Origin: Desulfobulbaceae bacterium
GTDB lineage: Bacteria > Desulfobacterota > Desulfobulbia > Desulfobulbales > UBA5123
Assembly (NCBI GenBank): GCA_029865195.1
Contig: JAOUHH010000031.1
Location: 1-14,802, forward strand
DNA: 14,802 nt
Reading direction: 5' to 3'
A model generated the notes under the pieces. That model was not told the origin of the DNA. It saw only the letters and a program-made list of their open reading frames with translations, and did no database searches. The position numbers and the translations under genes were made by a program. Shown here piece by piece: positions 14,618-14,802 of the stretch (positions within the stretch are counted from its first letter, which is position 1; each line of letters opens with the position of its first letter).

Positions 14618-14645
14618 TTGACAAGGGCGCGCTTCCTGCTATTCT
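14618..14645 (+). promoter_or_regulatory. Candidate sigma70 promoter for the rightmost gene
   Basis: A perfect TTGACA -35 (14618-14623) is followed after 16 bases by TATTCT (14640-14645), which matches the -10 consensus at four of six positions. Transcription would start near 14652, leaving a leader of about 95 bases that contains two perfect small hairpins before the ATG at 14747. Confidence 0.6.
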
Positions 14646-14658
14646 GATAAACTTGCTA

Positions 14659-14725
14659 AACAGCGCCATCCTCGCGCTGTTGCAAATCGATAACTGTTTC
14701 AAGACTTTTCACGGGAAGAATCCCG
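14659..14725 (+). promoter_or_regulatory. Structured leader: two hairpins upstream of the rightmost gene
   Basis: Hairpin 1 pairs AACAGCGC (14659-14666) with GCGCTGTT (14674-14681), a perfect 8-bp stem with a 7-base loop. Hairpin 2 pairs CGGGA (14712-14716) with TCCCG (14721-14725) around an AGAA loop, nine bases before the GGAG ribosome site (14734-14737). Neither is followed by a T tract, so they are not terminators. I could not match the leader to a riboswitch class I know. mRNA stabilisation or translation control is possible. Confidence 0.4.
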
Positions 14726-14746
14726 AAGCCTACGGAGAAGCCGACG

Positions 14747-14802
14747 ATGAAGAAGAGCATCCATTTCCAGCCGGACAACGTCAAGATCGAGGTGGATGAG
14801 GG
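14747..14802 (+). CDS. Start of a gene cut by the window end; possible 2Fe-2S ferredoxin-like/ASKHA-domain protein
   Basis: Only 18 complete codons are present, beginning Met-Lys-Lys-Ser-Ile-His-Phe-Gln-Pro and continuing through a beta-hairpin-like stretch that ends V-D-E-G. The ATG at 14747 has a good GGAG ribosome site (14734-14737) and a plausible promoter upstream, so the start is well supported. The pattern I-x-F-x-P-D-N-x-x-I-E-V-x-E-G resembles the N-terminus of 2Fe-2S ferredoxin-type proteins with a C-terminal ASKHA ATPase domain (corrinoid-protein reductive activators, DUF4445). This rests on 18 residues and is tentative; the cysteine ligands would lie past the window end. Confidence 0.5.
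   Translation, partial: MKKSIHFQPDNVKIEVDE

Noticed and set aside
14416..14746. Cobalamin or other known riboswitch in the leader of the rightmost gene
   Set aside because: The GGGAA...TCCC hairpin at 14713-14724 recalls part of a cobalamin element, but the rest of the conserved core is absent and the leader is too short.
14404..14799. 131-codon + strand frame across the divergent intergenic region
   Set aside because: It begins inside the AsmA gene's 5' end, crosses both promoters and the leader hairpins, and overlaps the better-supported start at 14747 in another frame.

Overview
The window is GC-rich, with G or C at most third codon positions, and it is densely packed with genes. It looks chromosomal. 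I see no transposase, integrase, phage gene, CRISPR array, tRNA or rRNA. The gene content fits a Gram-negative anaerobe or facultative anaerobe, possibly a Desulfobacterota-type bacterium: an AsmA-family envelope protein, a periplasmic phosphatase, large hybrid histidine kinases, an HD-GYP response regulator, and the start of what looks like a 2Fe-2S/ASKHA protein. The taxonomic placement is inferred from gene content only.

Region 1 (1-1472, +) is a threonine-catabolism pair. It holds the 3' end of a short-chain-dehydrogenase-type L-threonine 3-dehydrogenase, then a 2-amino-3-ketobutyrate CoA ligase (glycine C-acetyltransferase) 18 bases later. Together they would convert threonine to glycine and acetyl-CoA.

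Region 2 (1593-11128, +) is a signalling cluster of four genes: an exported histidine-phosphatase-fold protein; a 1439-residue hybrid kinase (2 TM, HAMP-like, 3 PAS, HisKA, HATPase, 2 REC, HPt) starting one base after the phosphatase stop; a 1119-residue paralogous hybrid kinase (2 TM, 1 PAS, HisKA, HATPase, 1 REC, HPt); and a REC-HD-GYP protein predicted to hydrolyse cyclic di-GMP. The two kinases are clearly products of a tandem duplication. The simplest reading is that two membrane sensors feed phosphate through their HPt domains to one c-di-GMP phosphodiesterase. A small terminator-like hairpin between the kinases may set their relative expression.

Region 3 (11167-14415, -) is convergent with region 2. 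It holds an AsmA-family protein and, directly downstream and overlapping in initiation context, a YihY/BrkB-type membrane protein. Both are probable envelope proteins transcribed from one promoter near 14498-14526, which carries a perfect dyad over its -35 element.

Region 4 (14416-14802) is a divergent intergenic region of about 330 bases with promoters in both directions, a structured leader, and the first 18 codons of a + strand gene cut by the window end.

I found no convincing new class of system. The most interesting material is the duplicated phosphorelay/HD-GYP module with its coupled periplasmic phosphatase, the uncharacterised conserved tail after both HPt domains, and the regulatory structure of the divergent region.
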